From assembly GCA_010405405.1 (NCBI GenBank), contig MU004233.1:1563122-1627121 (forward strand): a stretch of 64,000 bases of DNA, in the 5' to 3' direction. The notes beneath the pieces were generated by a model. The model worked only from the letters and a program-made list of their open reading frames with translations. It had not been told where the DNA came from and did no database searches. The position numbers were made by a program, and so were the translations under genes. This document shows, piece after piece, positions 12,565 to 23,420 of the stretch. Each line of letters opens with the position of its first letter. Position 1 is the stretch's first letter. The DNA is from Microthyrium microscopicum (lineage: Eukaryota > Ascomycota > Dothideomycetes > Microthyriales > Microthyriaceae).

Positions 12565-14097
12565 ATGAAATACTCTCTGGCTGATATAGCTAATGCTGTA
12601 GATTGATTCAAAAATGGAGAATTCGCTTTAGTTGCTACTTGCTCGTGGATTACTAGAATTCCTCGTGGAATGATTTAGAATAGACTAAATAGGGTATTAC
12701 CTTAAAAACTAGCCTATGGATCTTAGTAGAAAATGCTTCCTAATATAGAGAATTATCTTATAGACTAGATACTAGTAAAAGATCGTACTAGACATTTACC
12801 TACCTATGTACGTATCTATATCTTTGCTTAGGAAATACTTAAATCTGCTAGCCTGCTGTTTAATCTTAGTGAGAAATGGCATTAATACTTTATCAATAGA
12901 TATAATGAAGTTAAATTAGTTCTATTACGTAAAATTGATTTAGATCGTGTTAATAGATGTAATTTGACTATAATAAATAAGTTTTTTAATCGCTTAGAAG
13001 TAATTTAAAAGGAATATTATATTATACTAGTAAATGAGTATAATATAGACGAATCTAGCCTCTAAATAGGTGATATTAGTAACGAACGAGTTGTTATAAT
13101 ATTAAAATCTACTATAAAGTAAGTAGTAGTTAAAATGCCTACTAGAGTTAAATAGAATATTGCTTTAGAGATAATTTCTGCCCTTAGGGAATACCTTAAT
13201 CTACTAGTTATCTTTATAAGTAAATCTATATAGAGTACTTAGATTCTGAATTAATTCGATGCTAAGGATTATAAAGATTAGTGATTTACGTATTCTCAAA
13301 ATAGTTGGACTTCTAACGACATAGGCGTTTACTAGCTTTAGGAATGCTTTATACTATAAACTAAACCTTTTCGTCGTAAGACATAGCGTCTTTTAATCCT
13401 TGATAATTACGGATTATATTGTTCCTATCGCTTTATGCGTATTTATCTTGAAAATTAGATTATTTTGCTATATATTCTACTATATACTTCTCATATTTTA
13501 TAGCTACTAGATCTTAGCATATTTGGACTTGTTAAAATATTATATTGTTGCGAACTTAGCAAGTTTACTAGAATCTTTGATGAAGCTTTAATTCCTAAAG
13601 CTAGATTTATTGAAATATATTATAAAATCCGTCCTGAGGCTATCACGAAAGCTAACGCTTTGTTTGGCTTTAAAAAGGTAGGAATTTAGCCTTTAAATCG
13701 CGAAAAATCGCTCTTATCTTACTTTGTTAAGGAATCTAGACTAATAGAGACAACTACTACCCAAATTACTACTAGAGGACCTTTTGTTTCCTAGATTCTA
13801 AAGCTAATTGAGTAATTAGCGAGTAATTGTAATTATAAGGGGCAGATCTATGATTTGCAGGCTAAAAATTAGCGTCTTTAAGCTAAACTTTCCTACGCCA
13901 AAATATTGTTATCTACTACAGAATAAAGGATATCTTTAATGGAAGCTTTAAAGAAGCGTAAGAGGATAGATAAAATAGATTCTACTAAGAAACTACATAC
14001 TATACAGGAGTTTTTAGGTACTTAGGAGTTAGTACGCTTAGAGGCAGAGGAAGAGCGTAAAAGGGCTAAAAGGAGAGCCAAAAAGGTAAAGAAATAA
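12565..14097 (+). pseudogene. pogo-family DDE transposase, dead by nonsense mutation
   Basis: From ATG 12565 to TAA 14097 the frame is 511 codons with no net indel, a normal length for fungal pogo-like transposases. It is broken by many TAG/TAA codons and some TGA codons, at places where Gln or Trp would be expected. The order of parts is still readable: an N-terminal DNA-binding region beginning MKYSLADIANAVD; first acidic residue in NIDESS (D162); second in RLLILDNYG (D280); third in the segment ending LLDLSIFGLVK (D316). The last two are 35 residues apart in between, the pogo DD35D spacing. The C-terminal end is basic (RKRAKRRAKKVKK). In life it would have cut at the TIRs and joined to TA sites in the nucleus. 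It cannot make a working protein as it stands. Confidence 0.9.
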
Positions 14098-14201
14098 AAG
14101 CCTAGATTTATAGCTATATAATGCATTTAATTTTATAATTATATCTTATGTTTTGGTTGTTTAATTGTGAAGTGAAGTAGTTTAGATTATTTGATTTGGG
14201 G

Positions 14202-14241
14202 TGCTAGTTACTATGCCTGCCAGTATCCTATCCCCCTACGT
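14202..14241 (-). repeat. right TIR of pogo element
   Basis: Inverted copy of 12439-12478, followed by the TA target duplication. Confidence 0.93.
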
Positions 14242-14243
14242 TA

Positions 14244-16577
14244 GTAGAATTCTCATTCAACTCAGTCAGGCGATTGACAAACAACTCACGTGGAAGACTC
14301 AGTTGTCCACGAGCATGTATTTGCAGACAGTGAATGTTTCGTTTCGTTTTTTATCCATGACTTCCTTTCGGTAGACAGTCTCGAGACATCGTTCGGAGAA
14401 ATACCCTACATACTCTAAAACCTCTAAATTGGCTGACCAACGCCATTTTCATATGTAGCTACTTTAGCTATGTAGGCCAGTATCATTGTGATTCTACATG
14501 AAATAGAAAGCGCCAGACTGATTCGTCCTCGGTCGCATACTGCTTCAAAACCATTTCATCAGCACCTAAGCGATCACAACTCCCCGATTAGATTATGCTG
14601 ACCCATGCTAAGGTCAAAGATCCAACTTGAATGGGATCTGGAAATCTAGGTATACTTACCTCTACCTAGGTAACCTTGCGTTCGGTGTCATCTATGAACC
14701 AGCATAGCCGTCGCCCCGATGTTCCGATCCTTGAGGTTTAGCATCACTTGGGAGATCATTCAACGTACGACAAGAAAGTCCAGAAGCAACTTCCTGTGCG
14801 TATTACCCCATTGCCGCTCAAGCTTTTAGAAGCTGTTCACATATTGATAGCCCTGCGTGACCTGGGAACACTCCTGTGACAAGTCAATATATCACAGGCA
14901 CAAATACACTTCGTGTAGAGCTTGCTAACCTGGAGTGACTCAACAACGGAGAATCGCATGCGGCTCATGGCTTCCAGAAGCGAGTCGAGCGTACGTCGCA
15001 ATATCAACTTCCATTATCATAAGATGGAACTTGTCTTCAAACAGGCTAGTGTAGGTAGTCAAACTAACCACCTCATTCTCCAAAGTGCAGGTCGCTTATG
15101 CCTCAAACCATGCGACAGCGACCACTGACAGGCACGTTTAACTGCAAGCAATCTATTCATTTTTGGCGCTTGTCAGAGCGTTGTCAACGTTGCCGTTAAC
15201 CCGTTCCGTTGCGTTTCGACCTGGTTCTCGATGCATGGTCCATTAATCTCAACGGCTGCTAACGAGGTACCATCTCTTCAACAACAGAACTATCGGGCCT
15301 TTAGTTAGCATAGGCCGTTGCTTTGCCAGATATCTGGTCACTGGCTTTACAAGAGCTTATCAACTTTACCCGAATGCCCCACAATGATCCACCTTGTGCG
15401 TGTTCAAAGGATCTCGCTTCAAGACTTCTCAGGCCATTTTCGCAGTAGTCCCAGTAACTTCACGGTTAGTCTAACATATAAAATGAGATCTGCGAGTTCT
15501 AGGCTACGAGAAATAAACTATAAACAGGACTAGTCCTCCCTTCATCCAAAAACTAGACGCTAAATTGTCGGCCATTGAATCTCAGTCGGCCCTTTTTCAA
15601 GAAACAGCCCACTGCTCAGCCATACCTCGTTAGTTGCATTATTTCTTCAACTCCCTGGACGTTTTGAGAGCAGCCCCGCAATATGATCTACGAGAAAGTG
15701 GAAAATATCACCAAATTGACAGGATTCTGTGCACTTCTTTGACCCGGTAACTACATGTCCGGCAGCCACTGGGTCAATGTAACGAAAATCCCAACGTTCG
15801 TCCTCCAACAATGCAACCTGGATACATGAGCATGGTCCGGAACAGATGAAAACGTACAAACAAGCGAAAGGCTTCAAAGTTTTGCAGTAGTTAACCTCCG
15901 TTGATAGAACAGCTAGACTCTCCGCGTGTCGGTCCGACTCTGATGTAGGCGAGCCCCAATTAACGGCTTTGGGAGCGCGGCTCCACCTCCCGTTTCTTGA
16001 TGCAAGTCATTTCTCACTATCCAAGTTACCGATAGACGCTATCCCTTCAAAGGATCAGTCATTTACTGTCAGTTTTGTTGACTCTTTTCCACAGAGCTAT
16101 CGGTAAGGCGCGGGGACAGCGCAGACTGCAGCCGCGCCGTTACAGCTCACTACGCTTCATTTTATGAGAGGCTGGAACGCGCTCGCTTGTATACACTCTC
16201 GGGGAAATCAGGTCACAGCCTGGCTCAGGATTGGCCCAGAGTTCCCATGCTCTGTGGGCCGCGAAAGGGGCCGCATAATATCTGGGGGCGAACCTCATGG
16301 ATATGGAAGAGACATTGGAGTAAAAAGTCATTGCTCTACTCCGTAACCTTGCCGAGAAGGATGACACGTCATGAGGGAGTGGAAGGAATAAAGGTTATGA
16401 CGAAAAAGGATAGATGATATGGCCTATGGCTTGTTCTGTTTGATTGATGCCCATCGAGGGTGGTCCTCGCAATGGGATGCATTTTTCGTTAAGACTGGCC
16501 TATTAACAGATGCCGACTATCAGAACCTCAATGGTAATGTTTTCTTCTGTGCTCAAGGCAGCTTAGGCGCGCCATGT
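14244..16577. other. host DNA, no clear gene
   Basis: About 2.3 kb between the pogo element and the ISC1-like gene, of normal base composition. Open frames at 14922-15128, 15318-15533 (plus) and 15647-15877 (minus, TTG start) show no recognisable motif. The last few hundred bases probably include the 3' UTR and terminator of the ISC1-like gene, but no polyadenylation signal can be fixed. Confidence 0.4.
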
Positions 16578-18002
16578 TCATCTCGCGCTCTTCAATTCAA
16601 TTTCTGTTCTGGCATGTTGCCTGAGGTTCTCCATCTCCCAGCGGAACTCCTTTAGGCATCTCAACTCCCAGGACATGAACAGGAGCCCAATCAGCCCGTC
16701 TACAGTGCCTGCTGTGAGGCTCAGGGAGCTCAAAAGTATAAGGATGAAGCTAACAAAGTTCCGAGGGCTCCACCATACTGCGACCAGGCAGGCAATAGTG
16801 ATGCCAACTGAAAAGAAAAAGTGTGCTATCCTGCTCCGTCGCTGTCCCCTCTCCCGTAGGATGTATGCCTCAGTGACATCCAGGATTGCATCATAAGTCT
16901 CCAAAGGGAGAAACTCGTCAGCTTTTTGTGATTGAGCAATCACCTGCGCTTCTGCAGGCGGTTTCGTGCGCTCAATGGTTACTTCGACAGAAAAGTGATC
17001 ACTCAAAGATACTTGTATGTCAGGGTGTCTCTCAACCATGCCAACTGTAGCAGCTGTGACCTTCCAATCTGAAGTTTTGCCCCCTATAAAAACATAATCT
17101 AGCCTTTTGGCACGAGAATCCTCTGTGTTCAATGGAATATCGACAGTCTCGCCTTTCTTCAGCCGTTTTCGCTGTTCATCTGTCCATCTCCATGTATTCA
17201 ACACGCTATCACAAGTAGCACCGTTCTCTGTGAGGTTGAATTTTGCATCTGGTATCTCAAGCCCTCTTGCCATTTCTGGCTCGTCAATGGCACTGCCTAT
17301 GGACGAAAAGGGATGTAGAGCTCTCCAAGTATCAATAGCGGGCCCATGTGTAGTAATGAGCTGGTGTGCCAAAGACAGTGGAATCATATTGAAGTCACCC
17401 AGCGCCACAGCCAACCGTCCCTTGGCACGAGCAGAGCTCAGGAGCTTTGACACCTCCCATGCCTGAGACGTCCGGTGGCATAGATATGAATCGTTTGGTT
17501 CGCGCTCATATGGAGCATGCAACTGTCCAAAAAAAGTCAGTACATGAGATCTGTTTGTAACAAGGCGCCCAGCAGGGTACGCAAAGTCGGGACGTACGTG
17601 GGTACAAAAGACCTCGGCCAGCTCTCCATCGTCCATTTTGACAACGGCACATGCAATGCCTTTGCCTACATACCAATCGCCTCGGAAGAAAGCAGTAGGT
17701 CGGCCATTGAGGGTGTATCGTTGCATGGTACTCTCGACGATGGGCCATCGACTTAGGATGGCTAGCCCACCGCCGAAAGCACCACTAAAGTAGAACTTGC
17801 CATGGGGCAGGATATGGGACGTTCGGGTTCGAATTGCTTCATAGTCTTCCTGCGTCCAGCATTCTTGTAAACCGACAATATCCGGTGTTGGAGAGAGGTT
17901 CGCGATGGCAGTTCCGATGTGCGCTAGGCGGGCATTCCGGTGATCGGAAATAAACTTGAGGCCCCAGCAGTTCAAGGTGAGGATGTGGATGTGAGAGGTC
18001 AT
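16578..18002 (-). CDS. isc1: ISC1-like inositol phosphosphingolipid phospholipase C (neutral sphingomyelinase family)
   Basis: Hydrolyses inositol phosphosphingolipids to ceramide and a phosphorylated head group, at ER or mitochondrial membranes in yeast. Exons 18002-17598 and 17522-16578; the 75-bp intron (GTACGT...CAG) contains no in-frame stop, so unspliced RNA would also be open. The spliced protein is 449 residues. The endonuclease/exonuclease/phosphatase fold shows TLNCWGL (9-15), LQECW with Mg-binding E47, the LHAPYE strand straight after the splice site (136), GDFN (D178, N180), RLDYVF (275-280) and catalytic SDHFSVE (D310-H311). Two hydrophobic segments near 367-386 and 391-418 form the C-terminal membrane anchor typical of ISC1. 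Start ATG 18002 gives the expected N-terminus (MTSHIHILTLNCWG). It diverges from the Swd3-like gene across 449 bp. Confidence 0.92.
   Translation of the reverse strand: MTSHIHILTLNCWGLKFISDHRNARLAHIGTAIANLSPTPDIVGLQECWTQEDYEAIRTRTSHILPHGKFYFSGAFGGGLAILSRWPIVESTMQRYTLNGRPTAFFRGDWYVGKGIACAVVKMDDGELAEVFCTHVRPDFAYPAGRLVTNRSHVLTFFGQLHAPYEREPNDSYLCHRTSQAWEVSKLLSSARAKGRLAVALGDFNMIPLSLAHQLITTHGPAIDTWRALHPFSSIGSAIDEPEMARGLEIPDAKFNLTENGATCDSVLNTWRWTDEQRKRLKKGETVDIPLNTEDSRAKRLDYVFIGGKTSDWKVTAATVGMVERHPDIQVSLSDHFSVEVTIERTKPPAEAQVIAQSQKADEFLPLETYDAILDVTEAYILRERGQRRSRIAHFFFSVGITIACLVAVWWSPRNFVSFILILLSSLSLTAGTVDGLIGLLFMSWELRCLKEFRWEMENLRQHARTEIELKSAR
17523..17597 (-). other. in-frame 75-bp intron of isc1
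   Basis: Begins GTACGT, ends TTGGACAG on the coding strand, with a TACTGAC branch-like site near its 3' end. Length 75 is divisible by three and contains no stop. Removing it joins CTH to LHAPYER, restoring the conserved family sequence, so it is an intron and not coding. Confidence 0.88.
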
Positions 18003-18451
18003 GGCAGAGACTAGGTTACAGGATAGTATAGGAGGTCATGATCAAGAAGACAAGGCCACTCAATTGATTGATGTGGAGTTGTGATGGCGTTGAGTGTAGT
18101 TGCATTTGTGACGTGAGGGCAGGCAGGTACCACACATGGAGCTTTGGAGCTTTCCTTCCGTGCCTTCCCAAGCTGCTGGAGCTAGCGCGTTAGCGCCCCG
18201 CGTGTTTACTTGCAGTTTACTTGCAGTTTACTTACTACACCAAAAAAATGATTCCCGCGGAAAGAAACATCGTGTATGTTTACTACTGCATTCCAGCCCT
18301 TAGCGCATCAACTTCTGTCGAAGCCACGTAAATTCGCCTCTTCCCAACATTCGCGCATCTTCAGCGACCTTCACCCGCCCTCTCTGATTCTCGAGAACCA
18401 AGTTTTGCGCCGCATACTTCAATCACGCCTTGAATAGGCGTTGGTGCAGAC
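18003..18451. promoter_or_regulatory. shared promoter between isc1 and swd3
   Basis: A 449-bp intergenic stretch between divergent start codons; both 5' UTRs and promoters must lie here. It contains three tandem copies of an 11-base unit (GTTTACTTGCA) at 18204-18236, the third copy diverged, next to GCGTTAGCGCCCCGCG. The half nearest swd3 is C-rich with CTTCACCCGCC, usual for a fungal leader. No specific factor site is assigned. Confidence 0.65.
18204..18236 (+). repeat. 11-bp tandem triplication in the divergent promoter
   Basis: GTTTACTTGCA, GTTTACTTGCA, GTTTACTTACT, placed head to tail roughly midway between the two start codons. Confidence 0.85.
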
Positions 18452-19940
18452 ATGGAGATGGATGGCCCAACGCACCGGTACGGCACAAACGGAGCTCGTC
18501 AACGATCAATGTCCGGATCGCGACAGCTCTCTGCATCACAATCACCCCGCCGCGCAATATCTCGTTCCCCGAGTCGCCTAAGCTTCCAGCATTCACCGTC
18601 ACCACTCCCTGCGTCCCACGAACCCTTTGCGGCAGCGAACGACGAAACCCCAGTACAATTAGACTACAAGCCTCAGTTCACACTAAGAGGGCACAAAAAA
18701 GCTGTGTCAGATGTCAAGATATCCCCGGATGGAGCTAGAATCGCGAGCTGTTGTAAGCTGGACCGGGGTAAAATCAGCTCGCTGACAGAATACTGACCAT
18801 CTGTAGCCGCCGATGGCACAATCAAGATCTGGAATGCCCAAACAGGGCAACATGAACACACATTCGAAGGCCATCTTGCTGGAGTCTCCGTTATCGCGTG
18901 GAGCCCCGATTCTCGTTGGATAGCATCAGGGGCCGACGACAAGGTTATTCGTCTTTGGGATGTGACAATGGTATGGAATACATATTCCCATTGGTGTATC
19001 AAGCGCTGACATTAATCTGTAGGGTAAACCGCATCCTTACCCTTTCCTTGGACACTCAAATTACATATCCTCCCTGGCATTTTCCCCAAAGGGAAATATT
19101 CTGGCTAGTGGGTCTCACGATGAGGCCGTCTTTCTATGGGATGTTCGCGCAGCTCGTCGTATCCGATCTCTACCTGCCCATTCAGATCCTGTTGGTGGGG
19201 TCGACTTTACCCATGATGGCACGTTGATCGTCAGTTGTTCCAGTGACGGTTTGATGTAAGTGCATGAACTCCGCAGCACTGCCTTCATATGGTATATGTT
19301 TCATACAACTGACTCTTGACATATTAGACGAATATGGGATACCTCAACGGGCCAATGTCTTCGAACCATCATCCACGAGGATCATGCTCCTGTCATGAGC
19401 GTAAAGTTTTCACCTAATGGCAAGTATGTCCTAGCTTGGACATTAGACTCATCCATTAGACTTTGGAACTATGTTGAACACCCTGGTCGCTGTGTAAAAA
19501 CATACCAGGGTCATACCAATAAGAAGTTTGGTATCACTGGGACGTTCGGTACTTACAGTCGATACGAAGCCATGTATCAAACCGAAAATGATAAATATAC
19601 CGAAAAGCCATCAGCCCTCATGGTATCTGGTAGCGAGGATGGCTCATTGTGGATCTGGGACGTGGGTAACAAGAAGATCCTGCAAACAATAGAAAATGCG
19701 CATGATGGCGTCGTGTTTGCCGCCGACGCACACCACAAGGCGCGCCAGGTTGTCAGTGGGGGTGCAGACGGCCTGGTCAAGGTCTGGAAACACAACATCC
19801 AAACCGCAGACCGTCGGCAGGTGTTTCCGAAGGACGATCTTGATGATGAACACCAGGCTCGTATGCAAGATCCAACCGATGATGGTTCAAGGATGGAGCT
19901 GGACGATGCTGTGGTTGTCAAGAGGGAGGATTTGCAATAA
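18452..19940 (+). CDS. swd3: Swd3/WDR5-like WD40 subunit of COMPASS H3K4 methyltransferase
   Basis: Seven-bladed WD40 propeller; in COMPASS this subunit holds the Set1 catalytic module, so the expected role is histone H3 lysine-4 methylation in the nucleus. Four exons: 18452-18752, 18807-18970, 19023-19255, 19328-19940; introns of 54, 52 and 72 bp, all GT-AG. The spliced length is 1311 bases, 436 residues. Residues 1-75 are Ser/Arg-rich low complexity. Repeats then run in order: LRGHKKAVSDVKISPDG, IKIWNAQTGQ, FEGHLAGVSVIAWSPD, VIRLWDVTMG, FLGHSNYISSLAFSPKG, VFLWDVRAARRIRSLPAHSD, LIRIWDTSTGQCLRTI, IRLWNYVE, YQGHTNKKFG, LWIWDVGNKK and VKVWKHNI. An insert rich in Tyr and Lys in the sixth blade region and an acidic tail (DDLDDEHQARMQD) are seen. 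The Swd3 assignment rests on overall architecture and the blade text; other WD40 proteins are a smaller possibility. Confidence 0.87.
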
Positions 19941-21861
19941 GGTAACTTTGCATACCACAGGTATCGTAATCTTCATGAATTGACTACCAGCTGGGCTTGT
20001 GCATCAAGACTGCAATTTACCACTTGCTTGGGTCAAACGATGTATGGCATGGATCCTCAACAACCAATACCTCAAAAGTTCGTGTTAGAGTTGACATGAT
20101 CATTGGCACGGAACTTACCTCTGTGATCGACTTGGCATACAACCCTGAGTTTATTGCCTGTCACTCTGACGCTACAACTCACATGAAACTATCCTTACCC
20201 ATAGTCAATCCCTCCTATGTCCCGAGGGACTGGTTGTTCTCCATGGAAAGTGATTGATGGCCAGCATTAATTGCCAGGCCTGAACAACCACGGTACCGAC
20301 AGAAGGGAACTGGTAGGAACACGAAACGTTAGCTACCAGTTCTAATTCTTCGGCAGTAAAATGCCGCGGGCAATACGAACTACCCCAAGTTTCCATTGCT
20401 TTTCTGCATATGACTGATCGAGATCGGATGGAAGCAAGATTACCTCCTACCCACATGAGCGTAGGCGTAAATCGAAACACCAGGAATTGACCAGCCTGGT
20501 AGATATTTCACAATGCGCTTCCCTGTCTTGGAAGTTGTTGAGACAGTGCGTTTATTTCCATGAGTTCTTCAGCCCCTGATGCGTCAGGCACTTGTCTGCT
20601 GACTTGTGTCCAGCGGGTGGCCTCATTCAACAACTCCATGTACGTATACAATGCAAGAGCAACGGACGAAGGGGATCGAATCACTGTGATGAATTTGTAT
20701 ATTCGCAGGGCCTGGTCATCTCCGTCAGAGAATCGGGCCGAATAGGCTGAACGTTCATTGTTCAGAATACCATGGCAGCTCACATCGGTCTGGGTATTCC
20801 TTGTAGTGAATACAGTTCTTCTCTATGAGCTGCAAACCACGATGTCGTGCTAAACCAGGTCTCGCCTCTAGCCGCTCCACGTTGCAGAAAGGAACCATTT
20901 TAGCGAAACTCGCTCTCGGCATCAATCACCCTTCCTAGCATGTTCGCTGTTTGAACCTGAGTCCTCATCAAACTAGGCATTGAATCATTTACGCAAGAGG
21001 CCTGACAATTGCCCATTTGAGCCATTTTTCGGAGTCTCCATAAGTAACAAGCATTGACTTCTCGGACTCGGTAGAAGCTGCAACGTTAATCACAAAGTTT
21101 CCGGGGATCCAGATTCTCGGGGCGGGAAAAGCTTGCAAAACTCCTTTCCATCGTGGGGAGGAGGGTTGGATTTCCTGGAAACCTGGTCAAATAAGGCGTC
21201 CAACGGCGAAGTTGAAAATCACCTTTCTAGATATGCATATCGCCCGATGCGGACAACTTCTAGACGCCAACCCCAGATCATTTTGCATCAACTTTGAACC
21301 TCTCAAAGTCGTTCTTCGCGAGAATAATCCTCGTCAGCTGAATGTGATATCACTTTATCTCTGCGACATATTTCATATGCTTTAACTCTACTTTAGCACA
21401 CTTCACCGGCAACTTATCATGTCACCTGCCACGGAACCATCGTCGATTGTGTCGTCCCAGACTTACGGTTCCTGAATGCCCCCTACGCCAATCCGCACTA
21501 AGGAATTATTCTATTGGCCCACTCGCTCTATTTATCGCAGGGCATTCCCTGCCAGCGCTGGACAGTTTCATGTTTCCTCTTTTCTCCAGCCAACCTCACG
21601 GCAGGGCCGGATTTTGTTGATTCGATCCACGAAAAGAATCCTTTTGCGGGACCGCTGAATCAAATACGATAGAACGCGGCCGCGATAGGCGCAGCTATCA
21701 AGATCACAAGATAGGGGGGGCTACGAGGCAACGACGAGGGGTGGTATGGTGTGTGGTACTGGGGGCGCGATATCATACAATTGTGAGCTATCGATCGATT
21801 TGAAATCTTCCTGTTTCTTTTGAGTGTGTGTTGTGCCGTCTTGTCTGAGTCGTGCAGGATC
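19941..21861. other. 3' flank of swd3 and gene-poor DNA
   Basis: Apart from the relic at 20205-20822, no gene is supported. A G-rich run occurs at 21714-21770. Other open frames (19997-20257, 21476-21658) are short and unrecognised. Confidence 0.4.
20205..20822 (-). pseudogene. unidentified gene relic, one stop in about 205 codons
   Basis: One minus-strand frame stays open from 20822 to a TGA at 20508-20510 and then on to a TGA at 20205. Two collinear open pieces of about 100 codons in the same frame are unlikely by chance in DNA of this composition. Text includes DDQALRIYKFITVIRSPSSV, LNEATRWTQVSRQVPDASG, then NIYQAGQFLVFRFTPTLMWV and KAMETWGSSYCPRHFTAEEL. No ATG starts the frame and no family is recognised. 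It could be a decayed exon set of a larger protein, or an exon pair with an intron over the stop. Confidence 0.3.
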
Positions 21862-21863
21862 TA

Positions 21864-21895
21864 CCGTAAGATTCTCACAAGATGTCTACTAGCTC
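21864..21895 (+). repeat. left TIR of 3.2-kb pogo-like element
   Basis: Imperfect inverted match to 25033-25064; the strongest core is ACAAGATGTCT at 21877-21887. Confidence 0.8.
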
Positions 21896-22899
21896 ACCAA
21901 TCGATTTAGCCAAAATAGCCTATTAAGGAGGATAGCGCGCTAGGGGGCGTCAAAAATGCAAGGCTAGTAAATTAGGTAGTATCCATTTTTACCGCCCTAA
22001 TGTTAGCGCTGAGTAAGCTATTTTAACGTTTTTAGATAGGATCTTAACTACTTTAAGCAGAATGTTATTATTTTAATAGTAGGGGTGTCTATTATAATTA
22101 GGCTAAAGCCTTAGAGGGCACTTTATATATAGATTTTATAGTAGAATTCTATCTTGTACTTTAATCTAATTAATATCGTTAAATATCTATTATCTTAACT
22201 TGTATCTAATTAAATAGTATATAAATTAATATACTAAAGCTACTAAAAGAACTACGCTAATTATAGCAATAAATGCTATTAGGTAAACTAGATCTAAATA
22301 TTATAAGGATGAATTATCTACGCCTTTCTAGGGCTAAACTATATACTAAAAAGAGTAAGGAATTTAATTTCTAGAAGATTATAACTATTAAAGCAAAATT
22401 ATACTCTTTTAATACTACTTTTATTTAACTATAAATAGAGGTTATAAAGTAAATGCTATAATAGTAGCATATGCTTTAACCTAGTAAATAACAATATATT
22501 CTTCTTAAGGAAATAAAGTATTATAAATGTCTAGATATATATTAGTAGTAGCATTAGGCGATAATAAGTAAAGCTACAAAGTACTTTACTATAAATCTAA
22601 GAACTATATAATAGTAGTAGCATTAGCGCTTATTATTATAGTTAATTCTATATATATCCTATTGAGTTAAGTATCTAGATATATAGAGGAAGTACTTCTC
22701 TAGACTTAAAGATTCCCTATACGTATAGTATTATTAAAAGTAAGATAAGAAGAAGTCTATAGGTACTTATTAATTACTTTAGAAAGCTTTAGTATTATAC
22801 TCTTATATTTATACTACTAAAATTAATACTAGAATAATACTAGCAACTTATTAATTCTCTAAGGGCTAGCTTTATAACTATATAAAGCGCTTTAGGATT

Positions 22900-23420
22900 A
22901 CGTGAAGGAAAGTAACTTATATAGCTTAGAAACTGCCTAATAAGTAGGTTTCTATATATAGTAATCTTATTAGATTTATAAAGCTTATAACCTATAGGGC
23001 TATAGCGCTAGCTAGTAGTATTTAATAGGATATTAATATATTAATGAATAAGTAGTTAATAGTAGTAATAACTTCCTATTAAATTATTAATATAGATAAG
23101 ACGCTAATGCCTTTTTGTAACTTTAATAGTTATACTTTAGCTAACGTAGGGTCTAAAATAGTTACGATTTATACTTATAAAGATAGAGATAATAAATATT
23201 AAATAATAATTATATTAGCTATTACTACTAATAGTACTCTTTAAATTCTACCGCTAATTATCTTCTATAATACTACTAATAAAGATAAAGATTGCATCCT
23301 AAAGACTAAGGGCGCATTCTATAACTAGGAGGTATTTATTAAATATAATAAGATAGCATAGAATAATAAGGATATTATATAGTAGTAGTTAGAATATTAT
23401 TATCTTAGAGGATTAGATAT
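22900..23420 (+). pseudogene. DDE_1-type transposase core relic
   Basis: The plus frame containing codon 23089 reads NIDKTLMPF, then SYTLANVGSKIVTIYTYKD, IIIILAITTNST and LIIFYNTTNK. This is the order of the pogo/jerky/tigger catalytic core: N-x-D-E-T near the first aspartate, a T...G.K.V segment, a TV.LA....G strand and an IFK-like strand. The glutamate after the first aspartate is now Lys, a G-to-A change. TAA and TAG codons interrupt it. The full transposase must extend both ways, but the exact ends cannot be read through the mutations; the stretch given is only the recognisable part. Confidence 0.65.

Larger units (their letters stand above)
12439..14241 (+). mobile_element. complete pogo-type (Tc1/mariner) transposon, RIP-inactivated
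   Basis: An 1803-bp element with 40-bp terminal inverted repeats, beginning ACGTAGGGGGATAGGATACT at the left and inverted at the right with two transition differences. TA flanks both ends (12437-12438 and 14242-14243), the target duplication of Tc1/mariner elements. One transposase frame fills the interior on the plus strand. Both ends and the target duplication are intact, so the element was lost by point mutation and not by deletion. Confidence 0.93.
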
